64,000 nt of DNA from Simmondsia chinensis (Eukaryota > Streptophyta > Magnoliopsida > Caryophyllales > Simmondsiaceae): contig JAGTTD010000007.1 of NCBI GenBank assembly GCA_018398585.1, forward strand, positions 31,648,911-31,712,910, read 5' to 3'. Below are positions 21,590 to 32,107 of this stretch, one piece after another. Position 1 is the first letter of the stretch, and each line of letters starts with the position of its first letter. The notes beneath the pieces were generated by a model. The model ran no database searches. It was not told the DNA's origin and saw nothing but the letters and a program-made list of their open reading frames with translations. Both the position numbers and the translations under genes were made by a program.

Positions 21590-22620
21590 AAAACAAACTC
21601 GCGACAGATAAAACTAACGTTTGGCCGATTGAAACTTGAACTAACTGAGGATCCTTGAACAGAAGGACCGCGAACTAGACACACTGGGCCTCAAATCGGG
21701 GTAAATAGGAACTTAAGCAAGACAACTTTGAGTACAGACAATTAAGCAACATATGTAATTAGAATATGAGAAGAAAGATTAAACTGAGGAATTATTGTGC
21801 TGTGGAGTCCCTTAGGGATATAGCCGAGTGGTCGTGATCGCCGGTTGCCAACGAGGTGACCCGGGATCGAATCCCACAAAGCTCAAAATGGTCTCCTCTT
21901 TATTGAGGATTTAAGGGGTTTATCTACTCCTCTCCCCCCCCCCCCCCCCCCCCCCCCCCCATGGCTTTACCATAAAAAAAAAAAATCGTGCTGTGGAGCT
22001 CAATACTGCCATAAGTCGTTTATGTCCTCATAGTAGTACAAACTAGATTGAATTGCACTCTAACTCTCACTATTAACACGATGCCCACCACTAAAGTATA
22101 CTTTTGAGTGATGAATTGGAGTATGCACCAACTTCTTCAATAATGGCTGCAGATGGACGGATATAGAGGAGCAGAATTCGGCTCAATTAACGAAAGAGCA
22201 TCTTACGGAAGGAGTAGGCATTCCTCCAATCAATAGACAACATCTCAAGGTCGATCTTTGAACCCCTCGAGCTGAAACCCAGAGTATTGGCCAAGATAAA
22301 AGTTTCCCACGTTTCCAATTCTATCGCAACGACTACAAAAGCAATGACCATAAAAATAAAAGTTTGGGTCAAAAAGAGTTCACGCCAAACGGCGACCAAC
22401 GCAACGCTCGCTACCCGCAAGATTTTACCCAGTCAAAGAAAAATGATATATGATCAAAAGTTTCTGTCTGAGATAAGTAAACTTTTACAAAATTGAAGCA
22501 TTCCCAATAGAGTAACTTGTTTGCACCCTCAAAGCCCAGCCTAGTTACAAAATAGTAGATCAAGTCGCCAAGACTTGGTCGTTGCACTTTCACAAAAGAA
22601 AATAGAAAGGACTTGAAAAA
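21590..22620 (-). repeat. R-family repeat, copy R5 (inverted)
   Basis: Reverse complement reads 'gcttcaattttgtaaaagtt' near 22490, then 'gacccaaacttttattttta' near 22370, then the 'gcatactccaattcatc' and 'cataaacgacttatggcagt' blocks to 'ctccacagcac' near 22000. Diverged. The tRNA SINE at 21808-21984 is inserted near its end. Confidence 0.5.
21808..21984 (+). mobile_element. tRNA-derived SINE with 14-bp TSD and C-run
   Basis: A 177-bp element. TSD ATTGTGCTGTGGAG (21794-21807) and ATCGTGCTGTGGAG (21985-21998). The head reads 'tatagccgagtggtcgtgat' (box A-like) and 'gggatcgaatcccac' (box B-like). The body has 'ttgaggatttaaggggttta', a C-run of about 30 (21936-21960) and an A-rich tail. Same family as 12860-13012. 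Confidence 0.85.
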
Positions 22621-22797
22621 TATTTGACATTTTTAATAAAGCCCTACTCGGAATTGACGCGTTTCTCCTATGTCCCACTACAATATTTGAAAATTGTATA
22701 CATATTACAACCCCTTTATTGTCTTTCATAAGCTCCCCCCAACCACTCACTTTTTCCCTTTTCCGTTGCTCTGGGCACTTACCAAAACAATTTGAAA
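22621..22797 (+). other. Upstream region of a small ORF
   Basis: Not matched to any repeat in the window. Pyrimidine-rich 'cactcactttttcccttttc' directly precedes the ORF start, like a plant leader. No clear TATA box was picked out. Confidence 0.3.
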
Positions 22798-22968
22798 ATG
22801 GCGGGCACTCAACCACCAGCACCACCCCGACGACCACCCTCGGGTAGCGGCACCCCCCGTCGTGTGATCCCGATGCGAGGAGGGGTGCTCAAGAATGTCC
22901 TTAAGTTGATTTTCTCTCGTTGGACTGGGCGCACGACCCGGTCCACTGTTGTACCGGATACCAGATGA
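22798..22968 (+). CDS. Small basic hypothetical protein (56 aa)
   Basis: Product not recognised. The ORF runs ATG to TGA with 57 codons. Its start context is 'gaaaATGGCG', which is good for plants. The N-terminal 20 or so residues are Pro/Arg/Gly-rich ('MAGTQPPAPPRRPP'), followed by a basic and hydrophobic segment ('GGVLKNVLKLIFSRW') that could form an amphipathic helix, and a short Thr/Arg-rich tail. It lies in about 440 bp that I could not assign to any repeat. The GC-rich codon use contrasts with the AT-rich surroundings. Downstream, 'ttgtttgtaac' near 23034 resembles a plant 3' UTR signal. It could be a real small-protein gene, an exon or upstream piece of a longer gene, or chance. Conservation was not tested. 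Confidence 0.4.
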   Translation: MAGTQPPAPPRRPPSGSGTPRRVIPMRGGVLKNVLKLIFSRWTGRTTRSTVVPDTR

Positions 22969-23099
22969 CGATCGGGTCATATGCGAGAAGGGGTGCTGCT
23001 CTTTGGAATTGAATTGTGTAGAGAGCTTACAATGTTGTTTGTAACATTAGTTTTCATTTTCCTCTAAATGTTGCATTCGGTGAATAAGTTTAGGGCCTG

Positions 23100-23216
23100 A
23101 TTGATAGGTGGAAACAACGTCAACAACAATCGACTGTCTTAAAGTGGTTGCATACATCTTATCTTTTCCATACTCTGTCTTTTTGAGGAGCTGTGTTGTT
23201 GTTGTTGTTTCCATAT
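23100..23216 (+). mobile_element. Degenerate Au/TS-type SINE
   Basis: 'gtggaaacaacgtc', 'ggttgcatacatcttatc', 'ccatactctgtctt' and a 'gttgttgttgttg' tail follow the order of the Au/TS body, with many substitutions. No head was recognised and no TSD resolved. Confidence 0.5.
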
Positions 23217-24029
23217 TTTTTTGGTTTTTAAAAGTACTAAGAGTCATATTTTTTTTATATAAGCTTTAGATATTTAATTTTTTATTTTTTTTCCAGAGTT
23301 AAAAATAAAGAAAAGAAACCAATAGTAGGGAAGTATTGTTTCAAAAATTATGATAACTTTTTTCCCCAAAAACCCCGCTCTTACATATTTGAGTTTAGAC
23401 CTCTCACCATGAAATGGGCTCAATTTTAATTATACATATGTATTCGTTTTTACTATAGTAAAGTCTTATTCAGTATATGTTGTAGCTAGTGGTTTTCTTT
23501 TTTGTTTTTTGTTTTTTGTTTTATTTTGGGATAGTTAGAGGTACAATGATCAATTAATATGGAGCAATTAACTCTTTGGTGAAAGAAAGTAATAAATTTT
23601 TGGACATTGACAAACAAAAAAAAAAAAAAAAAAGAGGAAAAAGCAAAAAAGGTGTAAGGACAAGACATAACTACACCAGAATCTCTCATTTTTAAAGGAG
23701 TCATCATCACAAATGGCTTAGCTCTCTCGCCTGCTCGTTTTTTCTCTTTTTGTGTTTGGATTGGCTCTACTGGAGTATAAAATTAATTTTAAGTACTTAC
23801 CTATTTTTTGAGCTTTTAGGATAATTAATTTATTGATGTGATATACAAGTCTCTTTGATTGATGGGCTTAACCAAAGTTCGAAATCCTTATAACATTAAC
23901 TCATAACCCTAAAATAATCTAAGCATATGATACGAGATGAGTGTGTGTAATTTATGCTTCAAGTCTAATGCGCCTTTTTATTAAAGGTCAAGGTCGACTA
24001 TAAAACCATTTTTAGACATTCATATATAT
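23217..24029. other. AT-rich non-coding stretch
   Basis: No gene was seen. It holds poly-T/poly-A tracts (for example A-run 23615-23632) and a (gttttt)n-like tract near 23497-23522. Confidence 0.45.
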
Positions 24030-25870
24030 TTTTTTTCTTTTTAACAATGGTAAGGACAAATCAGAAGGAGCCACCCCCACGTAAAACAGGGCGGCCGGAA
24101 GCCTCCACATTGGAAATGCGCAGCAGGGTGGTGGAAGGATCACGAACTTCGCAATTGAAACTGATGCTTCCTAAGCCCTCGCTTGCCATGAAATCGGCGG
24201 ATTGATTGGCTTCGCGGTAAACATGAGAGAAGTGAATTTGAGTCATCCTTTTACCGAGAGTTGCAATCTCGTCTTTAATGAAGTGGATACCACTAGGACA
24301 GTCGAACGACCCATTTAAAGAGTTTATGACAACTTTATTGTCACCTTCGAGGATGATCTTCGAGTATCCTAGGGTGGCAGCCGTATAAAGCCCGTCCCTA
24401 GCTGCAATTGCTTCAGCAACAATGACTGACGCATTTCCTAGTCTGTTGCTCCTTGTTTTGATAACCTCACCATTAGAGTTACGAATTACAAAACCTGAGG
24501 CTGCTTGAAAACCTCTTTTGGCGCCATCGAAATTTACTTTCACCCAGTCGAATCTTGGGGGGGACCAGGATATCCAGAAGTTCTTGCTTCTTTTGCTCAA
24601 ATTCCCAGAATTGTTTGATGAATCTTCCTCTATAGTGTTTCTGCATACCCATTCCCAGTACGTCCTCTTGGCCCGGATGACCACCTGAGAAATCGGGGTT
24701 GTTTCTTTTCTAAAAATAGCGGCGTTTCGATCCTTCCATATTTGCCAACAAACCATTATTCCTTCATTGTCTTTCTGAGTGCGGAGTTCCTCCCCTAAAT
24801 CCACTTTTTTTTGGGGGGGAGGTGATCCACTTTTGGGTCTTTGCGGCGTGCCAAATCTCCTTAGCTCGTGGGCAGTTTAGAAGAATGTGGGATACTGTCT
24901 CTCTACTTTGAGCACACCAGGTACAATTAGGGTTCTAATCTTGAATTCGTTTTTGCATCTGATCCCCAGTTGCCAAGAACCCATTTTGTGCTTGCCACAG
25001 AAAGATTTTTATCTTGGGTAGGATATCCAAGTTCCAAATCCACTTGAACTCCCACTTGTTTCTGTCATCCCACTCAAGATTATGGGCAAGCCAAGTGGCA
25101 GACTTGACGCTGAATTTTCCGGTACTGGTGAATCCCCAGCAGAACTGGTCTTCCCTGGGCGATAGGGGAACTGGGACGCCCATAATGGAGTTGACCATGT
25201 CTTGGGGAACAACTTGATCAAGAGCTTCCTTATTCCATTCCCCTTTGGTGATGTAGTCAGCTACCAAAGTTGAGGAATCGATATCACTAGGAGCGGACCT
25301 TAGGCTTTCTGCCAGAGGCCCTTCCTCTACCCACCAATCCTTCCAGAAGTTGATTTTAGCACCATTCCCCACTTTCCATTTGATTCCTTTTCTTATGAGG
25401 TTCCTAACAGCCATTATTCCCTTCCAGGCTGGGGAATCCGTTCCTTTGCAAGTATAGTCAAAGAAAGAGGAGTTACGAAGATAACAATCCTTTATGACCT
25501 GGATCCATAAGTTGTTTTCGTTCATCAGTATTCGCCATCCAAGTTTGCACAGGAAGGCTTGATTAATCGCCTCCAACTTACGCAGCCCTAGTCCACCAGC
25601 CCCTTTTGGTCTGCAGATCTTGCTCCAGGCAGCCATATGAAATCCGTTTGTATTATCCTTGTTCCAGAAAAAACGACGGCTAATTGAATCCCCCTGTTTG
25701 CAAACTTTTTTGGGGAGTTTAAAGCATTGCATTACATGGCTCGGCATGGATTCAGTTGAGGACTGAATCAACGTAACCCTGCCTGCTTTAGACAGTTTCC
25801 CTGCCTTCCATTTTGCTATTTTACCTTCCATTTTCGGACTCCATATTGAGGACTCCATATGTGAGTTTAT
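24030..25870 (-). mobile_element. 5'-truncated L1-type LINE
   Basis: The minus strand encodes only the C-terminal part of a LINE ORF2 (24061-25858). It is followed after 20-30 bp by an A-rich 3' end (T-rich at 24030-24045 in plus). Truncation at the 5' side and a poly-A-like 3' end are typical of target-primed reverse transcription. A TSD was not resolved. Confidence 0.8.
24061..25858 (-). pseudogene. LINE ORF2 C-terminus: RT end, zinc-binding domain, RNase H
   Basis: Part of a non-LTR retrotransposon polyprotein. Reading from 25858 down: the RT thumb region ('WKAGKLSKAGRVTLIQS'), the conserved 'KGAGGLGLRKLEAINQAFL', the RT zinc-binding domain ('FWQ..'-like, then a 'NCTWCAQSRETVSHILLNCP' Cys/His cluster near 24870-24925), and a plant-type RNase H at about 24090-24540. 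In the RNase H the acidic residues are in place ('VNFDGAKRG', 'VAEAIAARDGL', 'ILEGDNKVVI', 'REANQSADFMA'). Lesions: a TAG stop just after 'MQKRIQD' (near 24932) and a frameshift in the T/G homopolymers near 24806-24820. All upstream endonuclease and most RT is missing, so it is dead. The intact RNase H acidic residues suggest fairly recent insertion. Confidence 0.88.
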
Positions 25871-26357
25871 TTAGTAGAATCCCATATTGGAGTTGTAAGA
25901 GAGAAGAGATAAATTTATAAGTATGGCGGGTTACTCCACCAATTGCTAATTAATTTTAAACTAGAACTCCACTTGGACATATATGTGGATCTCGTATATT
26001 CCAATTCCGTGGATTGGGCCAAAAAAATCTAGTGAAATTTAACAGACATTGACATGATTGTTTAAACTTTGAAAAATTAGTTTAGTAGGCTCCGCAAGTG
26101 GAGGGAAATGGATCATACGCATTTATCAATCCAAATATTATAAACATTTACCGAATTTAATTAAACAAAAAAAAAAAAGGTGGGTTCGAGTATTTCTCTT
26201 TATTAATTTACAAAAGAACCATTCATTTGTAAATTAATCCTTGCAGATGTTCCATTGACCCAGAATAATCGACCTCCCAAAGTATAAAAGGAAAAAAAAT
26301 AGCATTTCAATGGATTAAATACACCTTTACTTCATAAATTTGAGAAAACTAAGGGTG
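25871..26357. other. Non-coding stretch before copia 2
   Basis: No gene was seen. 'tcccatattggagttgtaag' and 'gggttactccaccaattgct' near 25890-25955 have the look of a plant LTR edge, but no partner was found in the window. Confidence 0.35.
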
Positions 26358-26649
26358 ATTTATGTTAGAAAAATCTGCAAATTGAACACAAGTTGAAGCA
26401 AAAAATCAAACAAAATCAACAAAATAACATGCTAGATTTTTACGTGAAAAATCATCTTTCAACTAGAGAGAAAAACTATAATCCAATCGGATTTCAAACT
26501 CTCACTATGTATTTAGAATTATAATCTTTAGTTGTAACTAAAATCTAATACATCGAACCTCAAAATTTTTTACCACAACTTTTTTCTCTCTCTATTTTGC
26601 TACTTTAAGTTTACTGTAACCCCATCCTCCTCTTTTAAGTTGCCAACTG

Positions 26650-29622
26650 TAGCGGGCCGGGCCGGGCCGGGCCGGGCCGGGGCCTACCTTTTTAAAGAAA
26701 AAAAATTAATATAATATAAAGTCGTTTTGTACTAAAATTATTCTAATTCATTGATAAATAATATGAGATACAAATACATTTTTTTTCAAGCACTAATAAT
26801 GCTAAATATACATGTTCAAAAAAAATATTGTTAAATATATATAATAAAATAAAATATACAATAAATAATGGTAAATATCTTATCAAAAAAAATAATAGTA
26901 CATAAATAATGTAATAAATACAAGTACAAATACAACGCAGTTGGGGCCTAATATTTAAGTGTTGATATCAATCGCCTTGGGGGGTATCTAGGCCATCATT
27001 TGAGATATTAATTGTGCGGTCGTCTTCTTCATCGCTCGATGAATCCAGCTTCATACTCTGTTGATCTCTTGCCTCTGCTAGCAGCCAATCCTTCAAGCAC
27101 ACGGATATTTCCAAGCTTGACGGTGATAGCTTTGCTCTCTTCGTTCCAAGCAACCTGCCACCAAGACTGAAAGCACACTCCGATGCTACTGAAGACACCG
27201 GACAACTTAGTATATCACGTGCCATGGTAAAAAACACGAGATATTGGGTTTGGTTTGTGTTCCACCATTGTAAAAGGTCAAAATGCGGGTTGGCCGGCGG
27301 CCCGAAAATATGAACCATCAGTGTCCGCAAATAATAATCTAGCTCGTCACATGACGTAGGGGCTACTGTGGGAGTAAATTGCTCCAACAGCTTCCACGAA
27401 TATGACGTGTGTGAACTACTTCCACTAGATGTGGAAGATCCTACTGCAGCAGTACTAGAATTATTGGACGCTAATTGACGGGAATATTGAGAAAATAAAC
27501 TATGCAAGGCGTTATCGACATCGGCAATGAAAGTGTCGATATTAAGAGTAGGATGCAAATACTTGAAAAAATGTTGGCAAAACAAGTTGAAAACCCCGCG
27601 TTTACAACGAGGGTCTAAAATAGTTGCCAAGCAGTATGTAAGAGGCAGTTCAGAATAATATTTGGCAAACTTTTCTTTTATTGCCTGAATCGATGCGAAC
27701 AAAATGGGGTTGGATTCATTACCCACCATCCAATTGACAATATCAAGCAATCTTGATATTGCTTGAGGCATGGTCGGATAGTAGCAACCCGAAAAAAATG
27801 TCGTTGCCTCTTTAAACATGCTAAAAAAGTTACACATTTGATCTATTGTCTCCCAATTTATACCGGCTAGGTTGTAATCGCTCCATTCTGTATGATTTTC
27901 CTGGGCGAATTCCATTAGAACGTCTTTGTATGGTAGAATGCGCTCTAACATTTCTACCGCAGACGACCACCTAGTTTGGGAGTCTAATTTGAATTATTTA
28001 TATTCTATGTTATGCAACCTACATAAATTTCTAAATTTTCTTTTTCTAGTGCTGGATGATTTAACAAATATTATTACAGATCTTAAGGTGGTAAGGGATG
28101 TTTTTATAAGATCTAAACCATCCATTACCATTAAATGCAAAATGTGACAAATGCAACGAATATGGAAATACTTCCCACCTAACATGGGTCTCATTTGCCT
28201 AATTAAATGTGTAAGGGCTGCAGTGTTATTGGTAGCATTGTCGAATGTAATACTGAAGATACGTCGCTCTATGCCCCAGTCGCGGACTGCCGACATAATC
28301 ACACCCGTAATTACCTTAGCATTGTGAGGGCAATCTAAAAGTCCAAAATGAATTATCCTCTTTTGGATGATGAAGGATTCATCGGTCCAGTGTGCCGTTA
28401 TGCACATATAAGATTGGCCAGGTTTCGAAGTCCATACGTCCAACGTCAGCGAGAACATGCTCGTGTTCATCGTAAAATGTGTGAAGACCCCAGCTTTCAT
28501 CCCGTGGTACAACGTAAAAGTGTCCCGCTTTATGGTGTTCCGAGGAATTCTCACAATGGCGGGGTTCACATTTCGTTGGAGGTAGCTGACGAAATTTGGG
28601 TCTTCGCCGGTATTAAAAGGCCTTTCACTCAAAATTATATATTTAGTTAGCCCATTTCGGTTGCTCTCTTGAGAGAACCTAAAATTAGCAAGTGCACCGA
28701 TCACTTGCTGTACTAGACGTTGTTGGCACTTTTTTGGGTATTGCTCGGGGTGGCACCTAAGTACATGTCTGTTTAATGTGCCCGTCCCACTGTCAGGTTG
28801 ATGACTAAAATCCTTAGCTGGGTCACATAATTTACAAGTTGCTTTATTAGTTGTCTTATTAAGGGTAAAGTGCTTCCATACCCCACTAGTTGTACGCCTA
28901 CTAGCACCGGTACTAGTTTCAGGCTGGGCTTCGGTGGTGGGCGTGGGTTCCTTATCAGTTTATGAGTCTCCAACCCCACCACCACCTGACTCATGATAAT
29001 CTTGTTGTTGTCAAAAGTCATAATCTATATCATCAGTGTATGGGGGTGATGGGTCTGGTTGTATAAAAGCTCGTTCTTCAGTATTAAGTAAGACAATTCT
29101 ACTCCTTTTAGGGATTCTGGGTGGCCGAGAAGAGTTAGAACTAGCACGACCGGCTCCAGAGGATGATGAAGAGTTGTGTGCCATATTAGTATAAGTGATT
29201 ATTATTTATAAAATGCAAGTAGTAATGCAAATTAAATAACTAAAAATGCGAATCAAATAAAATTGCGATACTAAAATTACCGAAACGAGAGAACAATGAA
29301 ATTCGAACTTCAGCCAAATACTTTACAAACTTCGAACTTTAGAGCACAATTTTTGCAATTAGCAAAGTTAGAGAAGATGGGAGACGATGAACGTATAGAG
29401 AGAGAAGAGAGAATTGAAGATTTGGTGAGGAAATGGGTTGGGAAGGTTTAAGTATTTATAGGAAAAAAAATATAATTTTTTTTAATTAAAGAGCTGTTCA
29501 ACGGCTCTATTAATAGAGCCGTTGGGCCCGGGCCCGGCCCGCACTGGGCTCTGAGGCCTACAAAACAAGCCCGAGGCCAGGGTCATAAATGGGCCCGGCC
29601 CGGCCCGGCCCGGCCCCCTCTA
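26650..29622 (-). mobile_element. hAT transposon 2, nearly intact coding region
   Basis: Inserted in the left LTR of copia 2; the right LTR shows the uninterrupted sequence near 36300-36345. The left end has TAGCGGGCC followed by a (GGGCC)n run to 26682. The right end has GGGCC-rich DNA and, in reverse complement, TAGAGGGGGCCGGGCC. An 8-bp TSD could not be fixed, so the ends are approximate. AT-rich flanks at 26690-26960 and 29190-29500 hold no other ORF. Confidence 0.8.
26968..29184 (-). pseudogene. hAT transposase, 739 codons, three in-frame stops
   Basis: A DDE/hAT-superfamily transposase that would bind the element ends and cut and paste DNA in the nucleus. The start is ATG at 29182-29184 (MAHNSSSSSG...). 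It reads in one frame to 26968 with no net indel. In order: Ser-rich N-terminus; BED zinc finger at about residues 105-150 ('GVWKHFTLN', 'CKLCDPAKDFSH', 'LNRHVLRCHPEQY'); catalytic core with 'SLTLDVWTSKPG' and 'SITFDNATNNTAAL'; 'TRWSSAVEMLE' near 400; hATC dimerisation at about 636-700 ('SVASECAFSLGGRLLGTKRA'). The stops are TGA at 29011-29013, TAA at 28960-28962 and TAA at 27994-27996. Length is as expected for the family. Closely related to the broken gene at 3905-6067. The lesions look young, and its proteins could have mobilised the MITEs with the same ends. Confidence 0.9.
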
Positions 29623-29771
29623 TACTTGGGGCCAATGACACCCCCCCCCCCCCCAATTTCATGATCTTTTTCCTTTTTTATTTTTAATTTTCTTTTTTTT
29701 TTTGTAACTTAATAAAATAAAATAAAGACTAAATAAAAATATGGGTTGGACCTAACTATTATCTCTCCAAC

Positions 29772-31067
29772 TCATAAAAAAATCTTCGATACACTAATGT
29801 AGTTTTGAAGCTTCTCCTTGTTAGCAAATCGAACCCTCTTGGAACCCGAGCTTTGACCCTTCTCTCTCCCAAGACCATTTTCTTCAAGTATGTATAAATT
29901 CTTCAAATTTTTCTTCGCTTTTATCGCAACCAATTGCCCCTTAGTGATTGTCATTCTTCCACCTCGAGCAGAGTAGCCATATAACCCAACTCATCAAGCC
30001 TTCTTAGCGAGATCAAAATTTTCTGGAGTCATGGTACATGTCTAACTTTGGACAACGTCTTCAATTACCATTATGCATCTCAATATGAACATTCCCAACA
30101 CCTCCAATCTTGACCTCTTCATCGTTGGCTAACATAATTGTCCCATCACATTTCTTATAAGAGACGAACATCTCCCGCTTTGTACATATGTGATGAGAGC
30201 ACCTCGAGTAAAGGATTCGCGAATCCTCACTCGTTTTTCTATCTTGCATGAAGAAAGGAACGCCTCCATCATCAAAAGTGATACTAGTGAATGCCTTGCC
30301 CTTCCCCTCCTTACTAGTCCACCCTACTGGACTTCCTCTTGTCACAAGTTTTCTTCAATTCTTCAAGGTTTTCTTTCATTTTCTTGCAAAAGAACTGAAT
30401 ATGTCCCATTTCGTGACAATAATAACACTTTTTGTCGTTATAATCTCTTCTAAGTTTAGACAATGTCCTAGTGTCATATTTGCCCTCATATCCACGACCA
30501 CCAAAGCGGCCCCTTCATCATTTTTAAATTTATCCCCTTTCATCAATTTTTCATTTTCTAATAAAACTATGGTGGTCTCATCTAATTTCAAAGTTGTTTT
30601 TCTTACTAGCAATGTAGTCATGACTATCTTATAGGATTTTGGGAGAGAAGCGACCAAAATTAACGCCTTATCTTCCTCCTAAACTTTTTATCCAAACTAG
30701 CCAATTGAGATATCATTCTATTAAATGTGTTAAGATGATCCCTCAAATCGCTATCCTCTTCCATCCTTAATCGCTCTAAATCCCTCTTCAAATGCAATTT
30801 ATTTGTGAGGAATTTCAACATATAAATTTTTTCCAATTTTTCCCACAAAGATTAGGCGATTTCTTATCTAGCACAGTGCATTTAACATTCGGGGCAAGAG
30901 TGAGACGAATAGTGCTTAGCATTTTCATTTTTAACTTCCTCCAATCATCATCACTTATCTTCTCGGGCCTCTTATCAGGTAGGATCTTGTGCTATCTAAT
31001 GCAGTGCGTGTATGGGATAAAAAGGGTACGGGAAGATTCAATAGCCTTCCCTTTGAATTTTATTTAA
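29772..31067 (-). pseudogene. Copia 2 gag, protease and GAG-pre-integrase
   Basis: Reading from 31067 down: gag with a UBN2-type core ('DDWRKLKMKMLSTIRLTL', then at 30660-30848 'LTNKLHLKRDLERLRMEE' and 'HLNTFNRMISQLASLD'), 'LVASLPKSYKIVMTTLL' near 30620, an intact CCHC zinc knuckle ('CYYCHEMGHIQFFC') at about 30391-30437, then a protease at 30061-30345. Its active site is altered: the usual Asp-Ser-Gly reads Tyr-Ser-Arg in 'ILYSRCSHHIC'. GAG-pre-integrase ('TKGQLVAIKAKKNLKNLYIL') is at 29772-29954. The coding then stops at the 3' LTR. Several frameshifts and stops. Capsid parts are recognisable but pol is absent. Confidence 0.8.
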
Positions 31068-31896
31068 CTGAAAAATAAAATAACAAAGAGGGATATAAAA
31101 CTCGCTCACTCACAACATGAGGAGTCAAGAAATCCCCACAATAACGATTCTAATTTATCAAAAGCCTCTAATCCATTGATCGTACCAAACGATGCTGGAT
31201 TAAAAGGGATCGGCCAAAACTTGTTGATTTTGTGAATATCCAACCAATAGCCTAAAGAGGTAAAAGGATACACTCGATTTCTCTACCCGAGAAAAGAAGA
31301 AACAAAGACTCGATTTCTCACATCCCAAGAAAAGGAGAAACAAGGGCCCGATTTCTCACGTCAAGAGAAAAGAAGAAACAAAAATAATTGAAATTTTCTG
31401 GAAAATCATCTCTACCTAAAATGCTAATCTCTCTTCTTTTATATAGAGGAAGTAAGTGCTAAAATTAAGGAAGGAAAATAATTGAAAAAGGAAAGTAAAA
31501 TCAATTTCAAATTTCAAATTCAAAATCGTGATATTTGACCTTGAGCCTTGCCGTTGCTTAATCTCTGCCAAGCATCAAGCCAGCCACTACCGAGATTCTA
31601 GCCCCGCGTTAAGCCTTGGTCTCACCAAGCCATCTGGGTGCCCAGCTAACGCCAAGCCTCTTGATGTTGCCTCAAATCCTTGTCTCGCCATTGATTCGCT
31701 TAAACCGCCACAAAATATATGGCGACTGCATCACAATCCTTGTTGAGCAAGAAGATCTTTCACTATACTCTGTCACAAAGCAAAATTGTTCTTGCCATCT
31801 AACAATTCATTCTCAAACTTTGTACCTCTAAATAAACCACTGATCTTCAACATCTTTGCACTCTCCGGGCCTCAAGATTGAACATGCTTGGATACC
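31068..31896 (-). other. Copia 2 leader region
   Basis: No recognisable gene; this is the 5' leader between the right LTR and gag. A degenerate Met-tRNA primer site reads AGGTATCCAAGC in the minus strand near 31888. Three imperfect copies of a roughly 50-bp unit ('ctcgatttctc...gagaaaagaagaaac') lie at 31270-31385. The small ORFs at 31528-31831 have no known domain. Confidence 0.5.
31270..31385 (+). repeat. Three imperfect tandem repeats in a leader
   Basis: Units with 'cgatttctc' followed by 'agaaaagaagaaacaa' start near 31272, 31312 and 31350. Confidence 0.7.
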
Positions 31897-32107
31897 TCTT
31901 AATGAAAAAATCCACAAACCGAGCACAATCGGAAGCTAAAAGCAAACAAAATCGAAAGAATTAGAAGCACACATAATGCTGTGGCCCTCTTGTATATTTA
32001 TAGAACTTATAATGGGCTTTACATCATATACAAAGCAGGCAAATTGGGTTCAGTTATATATAGTAATAACACCTATACAATATAGTCTAATATCCCCCCT
32101 CAACTGA

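Noticed and set aside
21812..21886. A functional tRNA gene
   Set aside because: Box A- and B-like motifs are present, but no cloverleaf could be closed, and the sequence is the head of a SINE with a TSD.
28348..28650. Plus-strand 100-codon ORF
   Set aside because: Opposite strand of the hAT 2 transposase. No domain.
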